Below, piece after piece: positions 1 to 11,403 of a DNA stretch of 64,000 nt; positions within the stretch are counted from its first letter, which is position 1; the number at the start of each line of letters is the position of its first letter. Origin of the DNA: Isoetes taiwanensis. Lineage: Eukaryota > Streptophyta > Lycopodiopsida > Isoetales > Isoetaceae. The notes beneath the pieces are model-generated. The model worked only from the letters and a program-made list of their open reading frames with translations, made no database searches and had not been told where the DNA came from. A program made the translations under genes and the position numbers. The stretch covers positions 5,122,451 through 5,186,450 of the forward strand of contig JAJEKV010000028.1 of NCBI GenBank assembly GCA_021234155.1, given 5' to 3'.

Positions 1-424
1 TTAACTATTAGCTCTCTAATATGCACAAGTTTTTTTAAACTATAAGATTTAGAGAAATGGTTTGACTAGCAAGTTGCTGCTGCTATGATGGCCTATCTGC
101 TATTGCTGTGAGCATGGTGTTGCATTTTTTATGTCGGCTTTTTCCTCTTTTGCTTTGCTTTGTCCACTATTACTCCTAGTTTCTTATAATGTAACTTGTA
201 AAAAATACACAAGTCAACTATATTCTGGATAAGAATTTGTTTTTATGTCAAATATATCTCAAAAACGTTAGCGTTCTTTATGGACCATTGTACGATTTAC
301 AAGTCATAGAATTTTTCTTATTGGATTCAAAATAGTAAGCCTCTGCTATGCTTATGGTTCTTAATAATTTGTCATATAATGGGATTTGTTAATATAAGAA
401 TATGGTCCAAATCTTGGCTTAGAA
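1..424. other. AT-rich non-coding flank
   Basis: No reading frame, RNA or clear repeat structure is seen here. The sequence is AT-rich with short T runs and looks like ordinary intergenic DNA before the retroelement end that follows. Confidence 0.4.
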
Positions 425-629
425 GTAAAGATACACCTGCTCTCTTCTAAGGCTGCTAATTGGGCTTCCGAGCAGCTCATGCCGATCTCAGATGCCCTAA
501 GATAGCAATTCACCAACTGCTGGCTTCGCCAATGGTGGCATGTCTTGCGTCCTACATTCTGCAGGTCTCCACCGTCAGGGAGTCCCTCACAGCACAGGGA
601 ATTTGAGCGCCCAAATAGGGCCTCTCAAC

Positions 630-808
630 GCCTACTACAAGGGTTTTTCCTCCCACACGGGGGGTTTTTTCATCCCAGTGGTAGAGACACATTGTACAGG
701 GTTTCTGTGGTTTTATTTTGTGTTTGAAAACTTTTCGCTATATTGTAAAACCGTCTCATAGGCCAATTGGTCTCCGTGGACGTTAAAATATACTTCCTTC
801 CTTCCTTT
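630..808 (+). mobile_element. 3' end of a non-LTR element with a TTCC simple-repeat tail
   Basis: A GGGTTTTTCC block and a G-rich GGGGTTTTTT block (about 642-672) are followed by the terminal block CATAGGCCAATTGGTCTCCG (from 757), then TGGACGTTAAAA and a TTCC repeat (793-808). The terminal block recurs near 42164 and, more diverged, near 57085, each time followed by a different or variable simple repeat. This is what the 3' end of a non-LTR retrotransposon with a microsatellite tail looks like. No coding part is visible, so it may be 5'-truncated or non-autonomous. Confidence 0.5.
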
Positions 809-858
809 AAATTTCCTGAAGAGGAAATGGTAAGGCTAAAGTCTAGAAATAGGTTGGG

Positions 859-882
859 TTTTTTTTTTTTTTTTTTTTTTTT
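859..882 (-). repeat. 24-base T run: A tail of a minus-strand retrosequence
   Basis: A run of 24 T is followed by GAAAGTAAGAGATGG. Similar runs with related following sequence occur at 49004 and 58029. Read on the minus strand this is a poly(A) tail, so the sequence at higher coordinates, including the frame at 1124-1696, may be a retrocopy or a LINE end. Confidence 0.55.
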
Positions 883-1123
883 GAAAGTAAGAGATGGTTT
901 TATCATTAATTATAAAATCTCAAGTACATAGCAAAGTTCATGCTTTTTGTTAGAAAAGCATGCCAAAAATATAAGTTTAAAACCAGAAGAGAGCCTCGTA
1001 GCATAAGAACTATGATCTCTTAAACATCAACAAGATAGTAATCTGTAACAGATAAGTAACTGTAGAGTCTTGAATGAAGAAAATCCAAGCGAATCCAACT
1101 AGTTGAGGAGATCATGTGTATGA

Positions 1124-1696
1124 TCATGCTGTAGAATCCGCCAACAGGTTAACATTCCAAAAAAGTGAAGCTAGATCAAAATTAAACAAGAGCAGAAGCA
1201 TGTTTTGGGAAAAACAAGAAGGAAGTGATGTCTCGGAGTCAGCAAAGAAGACAGAATTGAAGTAGGCATTGAATGCATCAGTAGTTCTGAAGATGTAATG
1301 ATCAGGAGACCAATTGTTACTATAGAACAGGCGGAATTTGTCCTTGTCCTCCAAAAGAATCAGCAGAGATCCATATAAATCAGCAAGGAGCTTGTGATTG
1401 TAGTACATGGTCCTGTACCTTATCATCTGCCTCTCAGTAAGAATGAAATTGTGATTTGCCAAGAAAGTCCACAGACAATGAACTTGTACTACCTCCCTGC
1501 AGAAGATAGCAGCCCACAAATCCTCACTTTCTTTCTGATACCTTCTATGCCCAGTTCTCATTAGGAAGGATTCCATTGAAGTAGCAATATTGTTCTGCAT
1601 AGTCTGATCCTTTGATGTTTGACTGAATGGAGAATTATCATCAAATTTACTCTTTTCATCTCCACGAAGGAATTCAAGATACTCTAAGATCATCAC
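1124..1696 (-). CDS. unrecognised 190-codon frame
   Basis: An open frame of 190 codons with no repeats and a plausible plant-like composition (rich in Leu, Phe, Asn, with clustered aromatic residues). I recognise no domain. The first codons lie next to a pyrimidine-rich TTTTCTTTTGTG stretch ending in TTAG, so this could be the last exon of a gene rather than a complete gene. About 240 bases downstream, on the same strand, is a 24-base A tail, which also fits a retrocopied 3' end. No promoter or start context supports the annotated Met. Confidence 0.25.
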   Translation of the reverse strand: MMILEYLEFLRGDEKSKFDDNSPFSQTSKDQTMQNNIATSMESFLMRTGHRRYQKESEDLWAAIFCREVVQVHCLWTFLANHNFILTERQMIRYRTMYYNHKLLADLYGSLLILLEDKDKFRLFYSNNWSPDHYIFRTTDAFNAYFNSVFFADSETSLPSCFSQNMLLLLFNFDLASLFWNVNLLADSTA

Positions 1697-1748
1697 AAAA
1701 GAAAATGTTAGAATCTACTACATTCAAATTGGAAATAAATAAATCATA

Positions 1749-2260
1749 GTGTCCCTTATACTCATGTTCTTTATCTCTCCTGATTACTTCCACCAGAACT
1801 CAATCTGGGGATCCGCTCTTACTATAGCCTCTGTTGGCTCGAAAAACGGCCCGATGCTAAATCTTCGGCTTCTCACAGGGTTGAAGAATCAGGGGATCTT
1901 GAGCTTAAAAGATTTGGCAAAGTACGACGAGAATCCTCATTTTCTCAAGAACAACAAGGTCCTCGAGGTTTTATTCCACATAGGGTTCAGGAATCACAAA
2001 ATTTTGAGCTTAAACAACATATAAAAGAGAAATCCGAAATTTCTTTTTCTCACTGGATTAAAAGAGATCATTATGGTAGATCAGATCAGGTCAGAAGAAG
2101 AAGATGGTTTCGAAAAACAGCAAGATGCCCAAGCTTCGGCTTCTTGCAGGGGGCAAGAATCAGAGGATGCTCGAGCTTACATTGCTTGCTTGCATTGCTT
2201 TAGTTCGCTTGCATTGATCTTCAATAAAATCTTCCGTCTTCGTAGTATTAGGCCATAGAC
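1749..2260. other. diverged internal duplication, no gene
   Basis: Two blocks (about 1850-1912 and 2125-2182) share an imperfect pattern: GATGC..A..CTTCGGCTTCT, then a CAGGG block, then GAATCAG.GGAT. This suggests an old duplication in repetitive DNA. Small frames here lack recognisable motifs. Confidence 0.3.
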
Positions 2261-2337
2261 GTGGATATTGGAGGTCCCCAGCGTGCAAAAATCCAAGAAC
2301 AGAATTTCCCCCAAGTGCCGGTTTACGTGCCGTAGCC

Positions 2338-2544
2338 GGCCGGAATGAGGGGTTTCCAGCCGATAAACCAGCAGGCAGTGCCGCCGTGAGCGGCGTTAGC
2401 CGCGAGCGGCACCGCCGCGTGCCGGTTTACCAGCACGCGGCGGCGCCGCCTGTCGGTTTATCGGCCGGAAACCCCTCATTCCGGCCCGCCACTCACGGCG
2501 GCGCCGCCTGCCGGTTTATCGGCCGGAAACCCCTCATTCCGGCC
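2338..2544. repeat. GC-rich foldback (inverted) repeat with an extra arm copy
   Basis: The arms 2338-2395 and 2487-2544 (58 bases each) are inverted copies of one another with 5 differences, all transitions. A second right-arm copy lies at 2439-2486, so the right side is a direct duplication. The shared core is GGCCGGAATGAGGGGTTTCC. The block is far richer in G+C than its surroundings. It could be a foldback transposon or a MITE; no transposase is present. Confidence 0.7.
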
Positions 2545-2559
2545 AGTTACCTAGCACAA

Positions 2560-5012
2560 ACTTGTAACTTTGGCCATGTTTTCTGTTTCTTGTATAACTA
2601 CATCACTATCATTATACATCAAGTATTATGGGTTTGATCTCATTTACCTTCATGTATGTATTAAGTTATTTCTTTTATTGATCTCTTATAATGCAGAGCG
2701 CTGAGGTTCTAGTAGGCTTCCCAACTCATATTCGGGACGGCCCAAAGGATTTATTTTTAGGAAAAAACTCTTGTCCGTCGGATTTGCGTGTTGTTGGCAG
2801 CCGGGTCCGTTTCTGTGGGAATTTCAATTATAAGTTCTACTTAATTTAATTCAAGCAATTTCGTGACTTCTTTTTAGAGCTTGGTCGGGAAGGAGCAGTC
2901 CTCAATTTTTGTCCTCCTGCATTAGAAATCGCTGCAAAATCTGAGGCGGAATTGGATTCAGAAACACAAACGAACCCTTTGTGGGCAGAGTTGCAACGAT
3001 TGGATTTATTCTGAGATAAATATAGAAACTTATTGCTCTTTGTTTCTTCTGAGGCTTCTAAGTTATGTAGGGTTCTCTGTTCTGTTCAGTGGGCCTCTTT
3101 GCTTGGAGGGGATATCTTTGGCAAGGGGTTTTTTGCTCAGTTATTTGGAAACTGGCATTGTGTGAGACAGAGTATTGCTACTATTTTTCATCCATTGCAG
3201 CCATAGGAGCTTTGGAGACCGAAGAAAATTCGTCTAGGATGCGCCTGCCATCGTATTACATGAAGCAGTCATAAAACCGACACTAATTCCCAGCTCGCTT
3301 CTCAATCCTTTGCGTCTTCTCCCTTGCCATAGCAGTAAGCTTTCCATTCTGGCATAGCTGCACTTGCAGCAAATCTTCTTTGTGAATCACGCACAGGGCG
3401 TTCTGCGAGTAGGCGAGTAGGTTCTAGAACATACATCGTCTCTCTACCTATCTATCAGTCTTCTAATTATTAGTGAATCTTATCCTTATTGAAGTGAATT
3501 TGATATCAATTAGTTCAAATAGAACACTTGAGTGCAATCTAGGCTCACCTTGTATATCGTTTTCATCACAAATTATCAATGTGTACAATGCAACTACAAT
3601 GAATATTCCATTCACAAGTATCAACCATTGAAAACACTGTAGCAGCATAATCACTGTTCTAGACGTATTGACTAAACCACTATTCACATGTTGACTCAAT
3701 TCTAATCTAACTTATAGACCTCCAAATACTCCTTTGGATTTGATATTCCAGAAAATTAGTGCTGGAACTATGAATTGCAATGAAGTAAGTACAGTGCAAT
3801 CTATCGGTTTTGCCAAACCAACAGAATTCAAATATTATCTGGCTCCAGTTTATTCGACTTCTACAAGAACACTTAAAATGCGTTTTTACTAGGCTTACTA
3901 AATGACCTAGATTCTATTCTTCTTATATTATAATGTTTTAATGCGTCCGCTCCCCCTCCTCCCCTTTTAACACACCAGCCCTACCAAGCCTACAATCTTT
4001 CTTGTAATTCTAGCCTATCCACGTATCACTCCACCTTAGCAAATTATGATGTGGCACTATTTCCTGCCATTGGATGTGATCTTTTTCAAATCAATGGTTC
4101 AGAAAATTAGAAAAGCGTGAAAAAATGGACCCAGATATAGGAGATGACATCGACTTTTGGGTGGTGCCTGCATACGTCTTGATCGACCCTGACCGCAAAA
4201 CTATCCCTGTTCTATGAGTCTTTCTTGAGTTGTATATGTCCTGACCGTAAAACCATAGCAGAGCCCTGTTCTGTGACTCTTTCTAGGATAACTCCTATTA
4301 ATTTATACTTTATAGGCATCGGCCCATCTAACAAGATGGTGGACCTCAAGGAAGTTCCATGACACTTGTTTATGTGAGCGAAATTTCTCCTGATGAGGAC
4401 TATGCTCGATTAGGGCATTGTTGCATGGTTCTTGTTTTGGATATGGATATAGACCGTAGTAACTCCTTTCCCTCCTAAAACAAAGGCAAAATAAATGATC
4501 TTCCTAGGGCCTAATTCAAGATATTGCCCAAGAGACAATTGCTTTCTGACATTTCTGTAGCACAAAGACTCTTTAGAGAGGAAAATTAACTGCTTTTGGC
4601 TGACGCTCAGCATGAAGACAAGGAGAACATGTATAAACCAGCAACCACGGCAGCTATGGTGGATCCTGGAGGATTCTTCTATTGTGAATAAGGTAAGATT
4701 TGAACTCTTGGTTTAGAATTTTATCTTGGTTTTATTTATTATGTTCTTATGCACATCTTTGGTCCCACAATGTTGCATCTGTGCATAAATTCTCTTGATA
4801 TATTTTAGAATTTCTATATCCGTTTGTTTCATTCTGATTAAGAACCTTGTTCTACTTTACCTGCTGAGGAGCATTACCATCAAGATTCTATCTTGCACCT
4901 TAGAAATGGTCTTCTTATGTTATAATTTAATCTATAAGCTACAACATTATAGGTGCCTACTTAGCTTATTATGTAAGACAAGATTGCCACACCTTCTTGC
5001 ACTACATTAACC
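2560..5012. other. non-coding stretch
   Basis: Only short frames with no recognised motif are seen. There is one imperfect direct repeat (CTGACCG.AAAAC...CTGTTCT.TGA.TCTTTCT) around 4188-4286. No RNA gene or mobile-element signature could be supported. Confidence 0.35.
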
Positions 5013-5900
5013 ATGAACAAGTCTGCCAGAAATGCTTTATGGTTGTTTATAGGGTCCACTAGAATGTCTCGAATACATAAAAGACTGGATAAAAACCTAG
5101 TAACTGATGATCATTGCAGGCCAAGAAGAGTTGTAACAATGCACGCCCTAGCTGCTATGTCGTGGATGGAGAAATATTCTAGAGAAACATGTGAAAAGTT
5201 GCCTAACAGCAACATGTATCATTTGACTGACAACATCACAAAAAAAAAGATTGCTTCCAAGAATACAAAGAGACTTGCATTTAGTCTCAACACATCTGTT
5301 ACTCACACTTCGGTAGACTGTGGGAAAATGAATTTGGTCTTGTAAAAATTTTCAGGAGACATAGAATATCTGTTTGCTCAACATGTGCAGAATTAAAAAG
5401 TCAATGAGAAACTGCAAAGATAGAGGTGAATAAGTTAAAGATCTTTAATCTCACACTTGCTTCATAGAATTGTTTTGATCTAATTTCTTCACAAATATTG
5501 TGCAACAGAACCTTGCTAGACACCGTGAACAACAAGCAGTCGAGAGAAGGAAGCTTGCCAAGTACAGGAAAAAAGCTCTTGAATGTCGGCTGCAATATAT
5601 GTCTGTTGTAATTGATGGAATAGATTAAAAAAAAGATAACTCTACCTTATTTCTTGAATATTCCTAAAGATGTGCCAAAGGAATATTTTGTTAAGGTCCA
5701 CCTTGTAGGAACTATGGTCTTCAAAGGAAGTCTAAAGTGCAAAGTATTTTTGACGTATCTAAACTTGTATGGTGACTCAAACCTCACAATTACAATGCTT
5801 AACAAGTGATTTGTGAGCAAGAGTAATTACCACTAGTGCTCTACCTGCAACTTGACAACACTACCAGGGAGAACAAGAATCAAACACCATTTTCTTATTA
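5013..5900 (+). pseudogene. broken DUF7869-like transposon-associated gene
   Basis: Several frame-shifted pieces on the plus strand together match the pattern I know from DUF7869 proteins, which are transposon-associated proteins spread through many eukaryotes. In order: a KLPNSNMYHL-TKK block (5195-5250), an ERRKLAKYRKKALE block leading to VVIDGID then a stop (about 5540-5627), a LVGTMVFKG block (5704-5733), SNLTIT (5778-5795), and LYLQLDNTTRENKN (about 5840-5881). The last block is the most characteristic. Stops and frameshifts separate the blocks, for example TAA after the IDGID codons, so no intact product is possible. The family assignment is from memory of motifs, not a search. Confidence 0.5.
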
Positions 5901-6002
5901 TGCCGTGCTAGTGGAGCTATGGATCTTTAGAAATATAAAGCTCGGCTTTTTACTTATATTGCACACTCAGATCAAATAGACCAGATTTTTAGCAGATTTT
6001 AG

Positions 6003-6350
6003 CATGAGGCATCAACATTGCATAATGCATCATGTATTTTGATGGAAGCTCCACAGCAGCACAACAACCAGGATTGTGGCATCTATATTATTGGTTATAT
6101 TCAGAAATTCATCAGAGAAATCTACAACAAGGAGACATATGTGAGTAATAATTGTCTTATTTTTGTTTAGTGAGATTATGGACTCTCCATTTTTAATCGA
6201 TTGTCTCCAGATGGTGATCAATTGGGACTGGTTTGCTAAAGAAGACATGGACAATTTGAGGGCAGCCTTTAAGTTGATGCTGCAGAAGTTAAGTGACTGT
6301 GTAATTGCAACAAAATCAACATTCTACTTGCCCGAGGGTAGCAACTAATT
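6003..6350 (+). pseudogene. Ulp1 (C48) SUMO-protease exon fragments
   Basis: A frame at 6042-6140 reads a block ending in the Ulp1 active-site pattern QQHNNQDCGIYIIGYI. It contains the oxyanion Gln and the catalytic Cys of DCG, and ends before a GTGAGT donor. After an intron-like gap, 6211-6345 (preceded by TCTCCAG) begins MVINWDWFAKEDMDNLR, which resembles the segment that follows the active-site Cys in plant Ulp1 domains. The His and Asp parts of the triad, expected upstream, are not visible. Ulp1 domains are commonly carried by plant DNA transposons, so this probably belongs to a decayed element, perhaps the same one as the DUF7869-like pieces just upstream. Confidence 0.55.
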
Positions 6351-6639
6351 TGCACAGCCCCTAACCCGGTTGATGTTGAATGGTCTCTGACTCTCTCCAC
6401 TATAAGAAAAAAATGGTTATTCCTTATTCAGAACATGTAAGTTGTCCCCTTTGTTTGAAAATCTATTCTATTCTATTCTTTAAATCACAGTTTTTAATGG
6501 TTAATTGAAGTGAAAATTTGCTTCCCTTTTCCCTTGTTTTAAATTACTCTTGAATTGTTAATTTGGATCCACAAGAACTCATTGAAAATCATTGAAACCA
6601 TTCAAACATTTTACAACCATTGTAACAGACAATCTGAAT

Positions 6640-8060
6640 TTGAACTGGAATCCCGAAATTTGAACACCTCCGGGATCCCCTGGGCAGGCCAAATAATAAA
6701 ACAACCTTACGAGAAAACAAAGCATTAAAGAAATCTCGTCCACTAGATGGGGATCTCGGAGGATGGCTTCATTTGCATGGTGATCCCGGATCACCACGCA
6801 AATGAGCTCGTCCTCAGGGAACCCCAAATGGCGGACCTAATAAAAAAAAACCATACCATAGGAAAACAAACATTGGCATGGTGATCCTGGAGACGGAATC
6901 ATTAATATGGTGATCCCGGTAGTCGGGATTACCATGCAGACAATGCCGTCCTCGGGATCCCCAATTGATGGACGGGACAAATTAAACAAATAAACCATAG
7001 GCCTAGAAACAAACAATTAAAAAAATCTCGACCGCCGGATGGTGATGCCGGAGGACGAAATCATTTCTGGATCACCATGCTGGCGATGCCATCCTCCGGG
7101 ATTCCCAGTTGGTGGACGGGACAAATTAAAAAAATAAACCATAGGCAGGGAAACAAACAATTAAAAAAATCCTATCCGCCGGATGGTAATCCTGGAGGAC
7201 GAAATTGTTTGTATGGTGATCCCGGAGGTGGGGATTACCATGCGATCTATGCCGTCCTCCGGGATCCCCAAGGGGGACAAATATTAAAACAACCTTCAAA
7301 GCATTAAAGAAATCCGTCCGTTGAATGGGGATCCCAGAGGATGGTTTGCATGGTGATCCCGACCTCCGGAATCACCATGCAAATGAGAGCGTCCTCCGGG
7401 ATACCCGAATGGCAGACCTAAGGAAAAAAAACCATACCATAGGAAAACAAACATTGGCATGGTGCAGAGCACGGAATCATTAATATGGTGATCCCGGAGG
7501 TCGGGGTCACCATGCAGATGATGCCGTCCTCTGGGATCCCTAGTTGACAGACGGGACAAATTAAACAAATAAACCATAGGCCTAGAAACAAACAATTAAA
7601 AAAATCTCGTCCGCCAGGTGGTGATCCCGGAGGACGGAATCATTTCCATGGTGATCCCAACCTGCGGGATCACCATGCAAATGAGACTGTCCTCTGGGAT
7701 CCCCAAACGACGGACCTACTAAAAAAAAAAACATACCATAGGAAAACCATACCATACCGGAGGAAGGGATCACCAGACCGATGAATCTGTCCTCTGGAAT
7801 CCCCAATCCAAGGAAGGGCCAAATAAAGAAACTTAACCATTAAAAATTGGCATCCACGAGCTGGGGATCCCGGAGGACGAACTCATATGCCCGGGGATCC
7901 CGGAGGACGAAATCATCGGTCTGGGGATCCCAAAGGATGGATTCATCAGCCTGCTGGTGATCCCACCAGGCTGATGAATCCGTCCTTTGGGATCCCCAGT
8001 CCAAGGAAGGGCCAAATAAAGAAAATCATTAAAATATCCCGTCCACCAGGATATGCACCT
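6640..8060. repeat. array of nested palindromic GGATCC-rich repeats
   Basis: The stretch is built of units in which GGTGATCCCGGAGG and CCTCCGGGATCACC-type arms face each other, within larger arms of GATCCCGGAGGACG and CGTCCTCCGGGATC type. A-rich spacers separate them (ACCATACCATAGGAAAACAA or AATAAACCATAGGC). A higher-order period of about 580 bases is seen: the spacer at 6833 recurs near 7415, and that at 6974 recurs near 7552. All frames through it are translations of the repeat on either strand and are not genes. It could be a tandem satellite of foldback origin. Confidence 0.75.
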
Positions 8061-8210
8061 TCGGGATCGCCAGATAGGCAGTTCATTAATTACAAACAAC
8101 AATACTACTAATGTTCAACGTTACATTCACTGATATGCATTGAAAGGGTGAGAAATACAAGTTTTAAGTTTCAGGTTTCAGCCACCAAAAGTTTGGACTA
8201 GGTGGTTGAC

Positions 8211-8639
8211 TTAGGGCGATTTACATAAAGCCTCCATCTCAACTTCCTTCCAACTCTTCTTTAGTTCCTTCACCTTCCGTTTTCCAAGTTCTATTATAGG
8301 CTTGAGCCTTGCCAAGCTAGTACCACATTTCACTTCCAAGGTAAGCTCAGGTAGACTTGATATATTAGTGCTCGTGTCGGCTATGTCATCCATCTTCTCA
8401 AGTCTAATATCGAGTTGCCTCATGAGAGAATCAATCGCAACTAAAATGTTAGGATCTTTGCCAGCCCTAGACATCACTCTATCAATTACCGCCTCCAAGG
8501 AGGCCTTAGTCTTCTCCAAGTCCACTTGACTGCATGTTTGCAAGGGAGAATTCTCTCCTAGGCCTACTACCTCAAGCACCTCAGCTCTCCCATCTCCACA
8601 ACTCTCTTGCACGGCCTCGTAGCCCACCAATTGTCCCAT
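8211..8639 (-). CDS. unrecognised 142-codon frame, helical C-terminal half
   Basis: An open frame rich in Glu, Lys, Leu and Asp in its second half (residues ~45-142), where heptad-like spacing suggests a coiled coil or helical bundle. No domain is recognised. It begins with ATG next to the end of the palindromic array. No poly(A) signal or promoter is evident. It may be a fragment of a retroelement gag-like protein or a small host gene. Confidence 0.25.
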   Translation of the reverse strand: MGQLVGYEAVQESCGDGRAEVLEVVGLGENSPLQTCSQVDLEKTKASLEAVIDRVMSRAGKDPNILVAIDSLMRQLDIRLEKMDDIADTSTNISSLPELTLEVKCGTSLARLKPIIELGKRKVKELKKSWKEVEMEALCKSP

Positions 8640-9500
8640 ATTGGGGACCCATCACCTGTAAAGGATCTTGATTCCTGTAATTGCCAAACATTTGCATAAC
8701 ATTTACCTGATGCTTACATAGATTCCCTTGGCTCCCCAAGGGCAATCACAACATGCCCAATTCTTGTGTGCTCCAGCAACAAAATACGGGCCCTGCCTAA
8801 AGAGTGCGCTCGCTTTGCACTTCAGCCTCGCCTTCCTCAAAGTTGGTAAATGTTACTTGTTCGTTGGCAATATTTCGAGTACCTCTTACACTCTAGTATC
8901 TATTCTTGTGAGGTGTTTACTACAAATCCATGTTCCTTCATAGACCTAGAACATAGCTATATATCAATCAAAAGTAAGGTAAATTAGACCAACTAGTGGT
9001 ATAGAAATATTGCCTTATGTAAGCCATGTGTGTCTCCACATTGTTAGTGAGAATGTAGAGCAACCAGTACGTTTACATAAGCCTAGGCGCAACTTAAAGG
9101 CAGCATGTCATGCCTCTATGGCAGCATTGGTCTCCTGATTAGAATGCATATAAGTGCCCACAAAATTGGGATGGTTATAGTTTATGGAAGGTTATGCAGT
9201 CTGATTTTATCTTATGGATGATTGTCGGTACAATATATAGAACATAACCTTAAGGATCACGTCAAAAGGAAGCAAATGCCTCTTTACCATGAAATAAACG
9301 AGCCAATTCTAAGTCATTCAACAATTTGAGGTCCAACTTCTTGTATCAAGGGCTACTTTTCACCACAATACAATCTGGCAATGAAGCATTTACTGCCACT
9401 AACACGCAAATTCTAAAACTATTCATAACGGAGTAAAAAACATGCACCTCAAGCCCGTTAGCAATTGATACCAAAAACTGACATGCCATGAAATCTGGAC
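8640..9500. other. non-coding stretch
   Basis: No frame with recognisable motifs and no repeat beyond short AT runs was found here. Confidence 0.3.
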
Positions 9501-9514
9501 GAATTTTAGATAAA

Positions 9515-9582
9515 GAGAATCAAGATGACATCTTGAAAGAATCAACATGGCATCTTGAGAGAACCAACATGGCATCTTGAGA
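9515..9582. repeat. three 22-bp tandem repeats
   Basis: Units of the type AGAATCAACATGGCATCTTG repeat at a 22-base period, with TCTTG at 9531, 9553 and 9575. The first unit is the most diverged. Confidence 0.7.
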
Positions 9583-9800
9583 GCATTAACCATCACAAAT
9601 GTGAAGCCAGGAGAATAATACTAATATTTGAAGCTACTGCCAAGTGGGTCAATTCCCCTAGACACTAACGTATCCACCGCATCGTTATTCTCAAACATAA
9701 TCAGAATAAAGTATGACATTATGCCTATGGTCGAATCAATTTTCCAAAGATATTGTATGTTGTTGTTGTTTTGATAAATGAAAAACATATCGGTTTGGTG

Positions 9801-9825
9801 TTCTAGTGAGCCCCTCTCACTAGAA
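9801..9825. repeat. perfect 10-bp-arm hairpin
   Basis: TTCTAGTGAG and CTCACTAGAA are separated by CCCCT. It lies in non-coding AT-rich DNA between small frames, and no function is evident. Confidence 0.7.
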
Positions 9826-10735
9826 TGCACAACTATCTACAATGAAAATGTACTTAGGCCATTGCTAGAATTCCTTCACTCTCTGCAATCAACAATTGCC
9901 ACATATTCTTCTTCAAGTTATTTAACATTCAAAGATATGAGGCCATATGTTACACGTGCATTTAATGCAAACTTTATCAAGAGTACATGTAGGTAAGGGG
10001 TGCAATTGCTTCCTATATATGATGATGATGTATACTTGCGAAATGGTTTTATTAGACTGTACAAGGACTATCTTGTTGGTCATCATAAACCATAGGATCA
10101 CGATCTCGTCACGATAGCACCTTTCTTGCACATCAAAGAACATGGTCAAGTTTTGCCATAAGAATGTCGAGCCCACATGTCATATCATATTGATCATGCT
10201 TCATTTGCTAGTTGGACACTGGTTGAATGCGCGTGATCTCATATACACGGAAGCTAACTGAAATCAAGCAAGGAATCTGAGTAGGAAGTTGAGTGGCACG
10301 GGAAAATTTAAACAAACTAGACAAATTAAACCATATGCATTGATGAACATGGCAAGGTAAATAAGCATTTTCATGTTGGAGGCGATTTTACCATGTATAA
10401 AGTAAAGTAAATTGCATTCACCACCTCTTTCTTTGAGACCACGAGGTCTAGGAGTCAATAACGTGTATATATAAAATTTGGCTCCATCTAGAAGCTATTT
10501 AGAAATCTAGTCTTTGCAAATGACATTATGCGTTTGACATTACCATTACGATAAAATTCTCAATGTATCCCCAAAATAAATGATGTTCTTTCTTAAGAAA
10601 GAGACAAAACAACTCACAGGCTCAAAAGAGATGGAAGGCAATTATAGATTTGATAATGTGAAAAACTGAATCACAAGTTTGATATTAATAGTAAATTTTA
10701 AGTTTGATATTAACAGTAAATTTTAATGTGGCTGG

Positions 10736-10800
10736 AGACCAGCTAGCATATAAATGTTTTGATTTTTGTGGACGATAAAATTCAATTCAATTCAATTCAT
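10736..10800 (+). mobile_element. short non-LTR 3' end with a TTCAA-repeat tail
   Basis: TTTTTGTGGACGATAAAA is followed by an ATTCA repeat (10777-10799). GGACRATAAAA followed by a short simple repeat also ends the elements near 42190 and 57378, so this is probably the 3' terminus of the same broad family, heavily truncated at its 5' side. It lies about 600 bases upstream of the KCS start codon. Confidence 0.4.
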
Positions 10801-11059
10801 GGGTCCGGTGCACTTCACTTTACATGGCATAAAAAGGTACCAAAAAGATTCTAATACAAAGAAAGAAAGAAAAAATGATTTTTATCGTCCACTGAGAGGG
10901 TGGTGGTGGAACATCGGGTCCGCGTGCGTTGTGAGAAATTTATCACATGGATTGTGGAGGAAATTTTGATGAATGGAATTGAATTAAATTTTGATGAAGA
11001 GCACGGAGTGAACTTGAGGAGGCGATCAAGTAGGGAGTAAAGAAGAAAAGGTCCACGCG

Positions 11060-11403
11060 TGTATTTGGAGTGCCACCACAACCGCGTACGAATACGTATC
11101 CCATACATATGGCATTTGTATCTCTATATCAGGGGCATTCCTGCCTTTTCGTTGATCGGTATAGCGGCCGGCTTTCCCTCTTCAGCTCTGGCGTTGGATA
11201 TGGCGGATCGATCTGCATCTTAAATCGTGGCTTTCACCAGATTACCGCAATCTTTCTAATATTGGTTTCAAGCTTTTTTCGGAATTTTTAACTCCCCGGA
11301 TCTCAGCCTTTCTTTCGAGCTCAAAATACTTCTTCGCATTCAGGATTTTACAGAGGCAAGTCACTGGAATTATCTTTTTCTTAGTTTTTAGTTTGTTAGG
11401 AAT
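11060..11403 (+). promoter_or_regulatory. 5' flank and leader of the KCS gene
   Basis: The interval between the upstream retroelement tail and the KCS start holds a TCTATATC sequence (from about 11121) that could serve as a weak TATA element. A T-rich, pyrimidine-rich leader precedes the ATG (AGGAATATGGGAG context). No upstream ATG frame of note overlaps the start. The assignment as promoter is positional only. Confidence 0.35.

Noticed and set aside
6640-8060. Possible CRISPR-like array
   Set aside because: Units are long, nested and unequal with A-rich spacers that are themselves repeated, and the genome is eukaryotic.
6579-8111. Many small frames on both strands through the palindromic array
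   Set aside because: They are translations of the repeat units in different phases, with recurring residues such as GDPGG, and cannot be genes.
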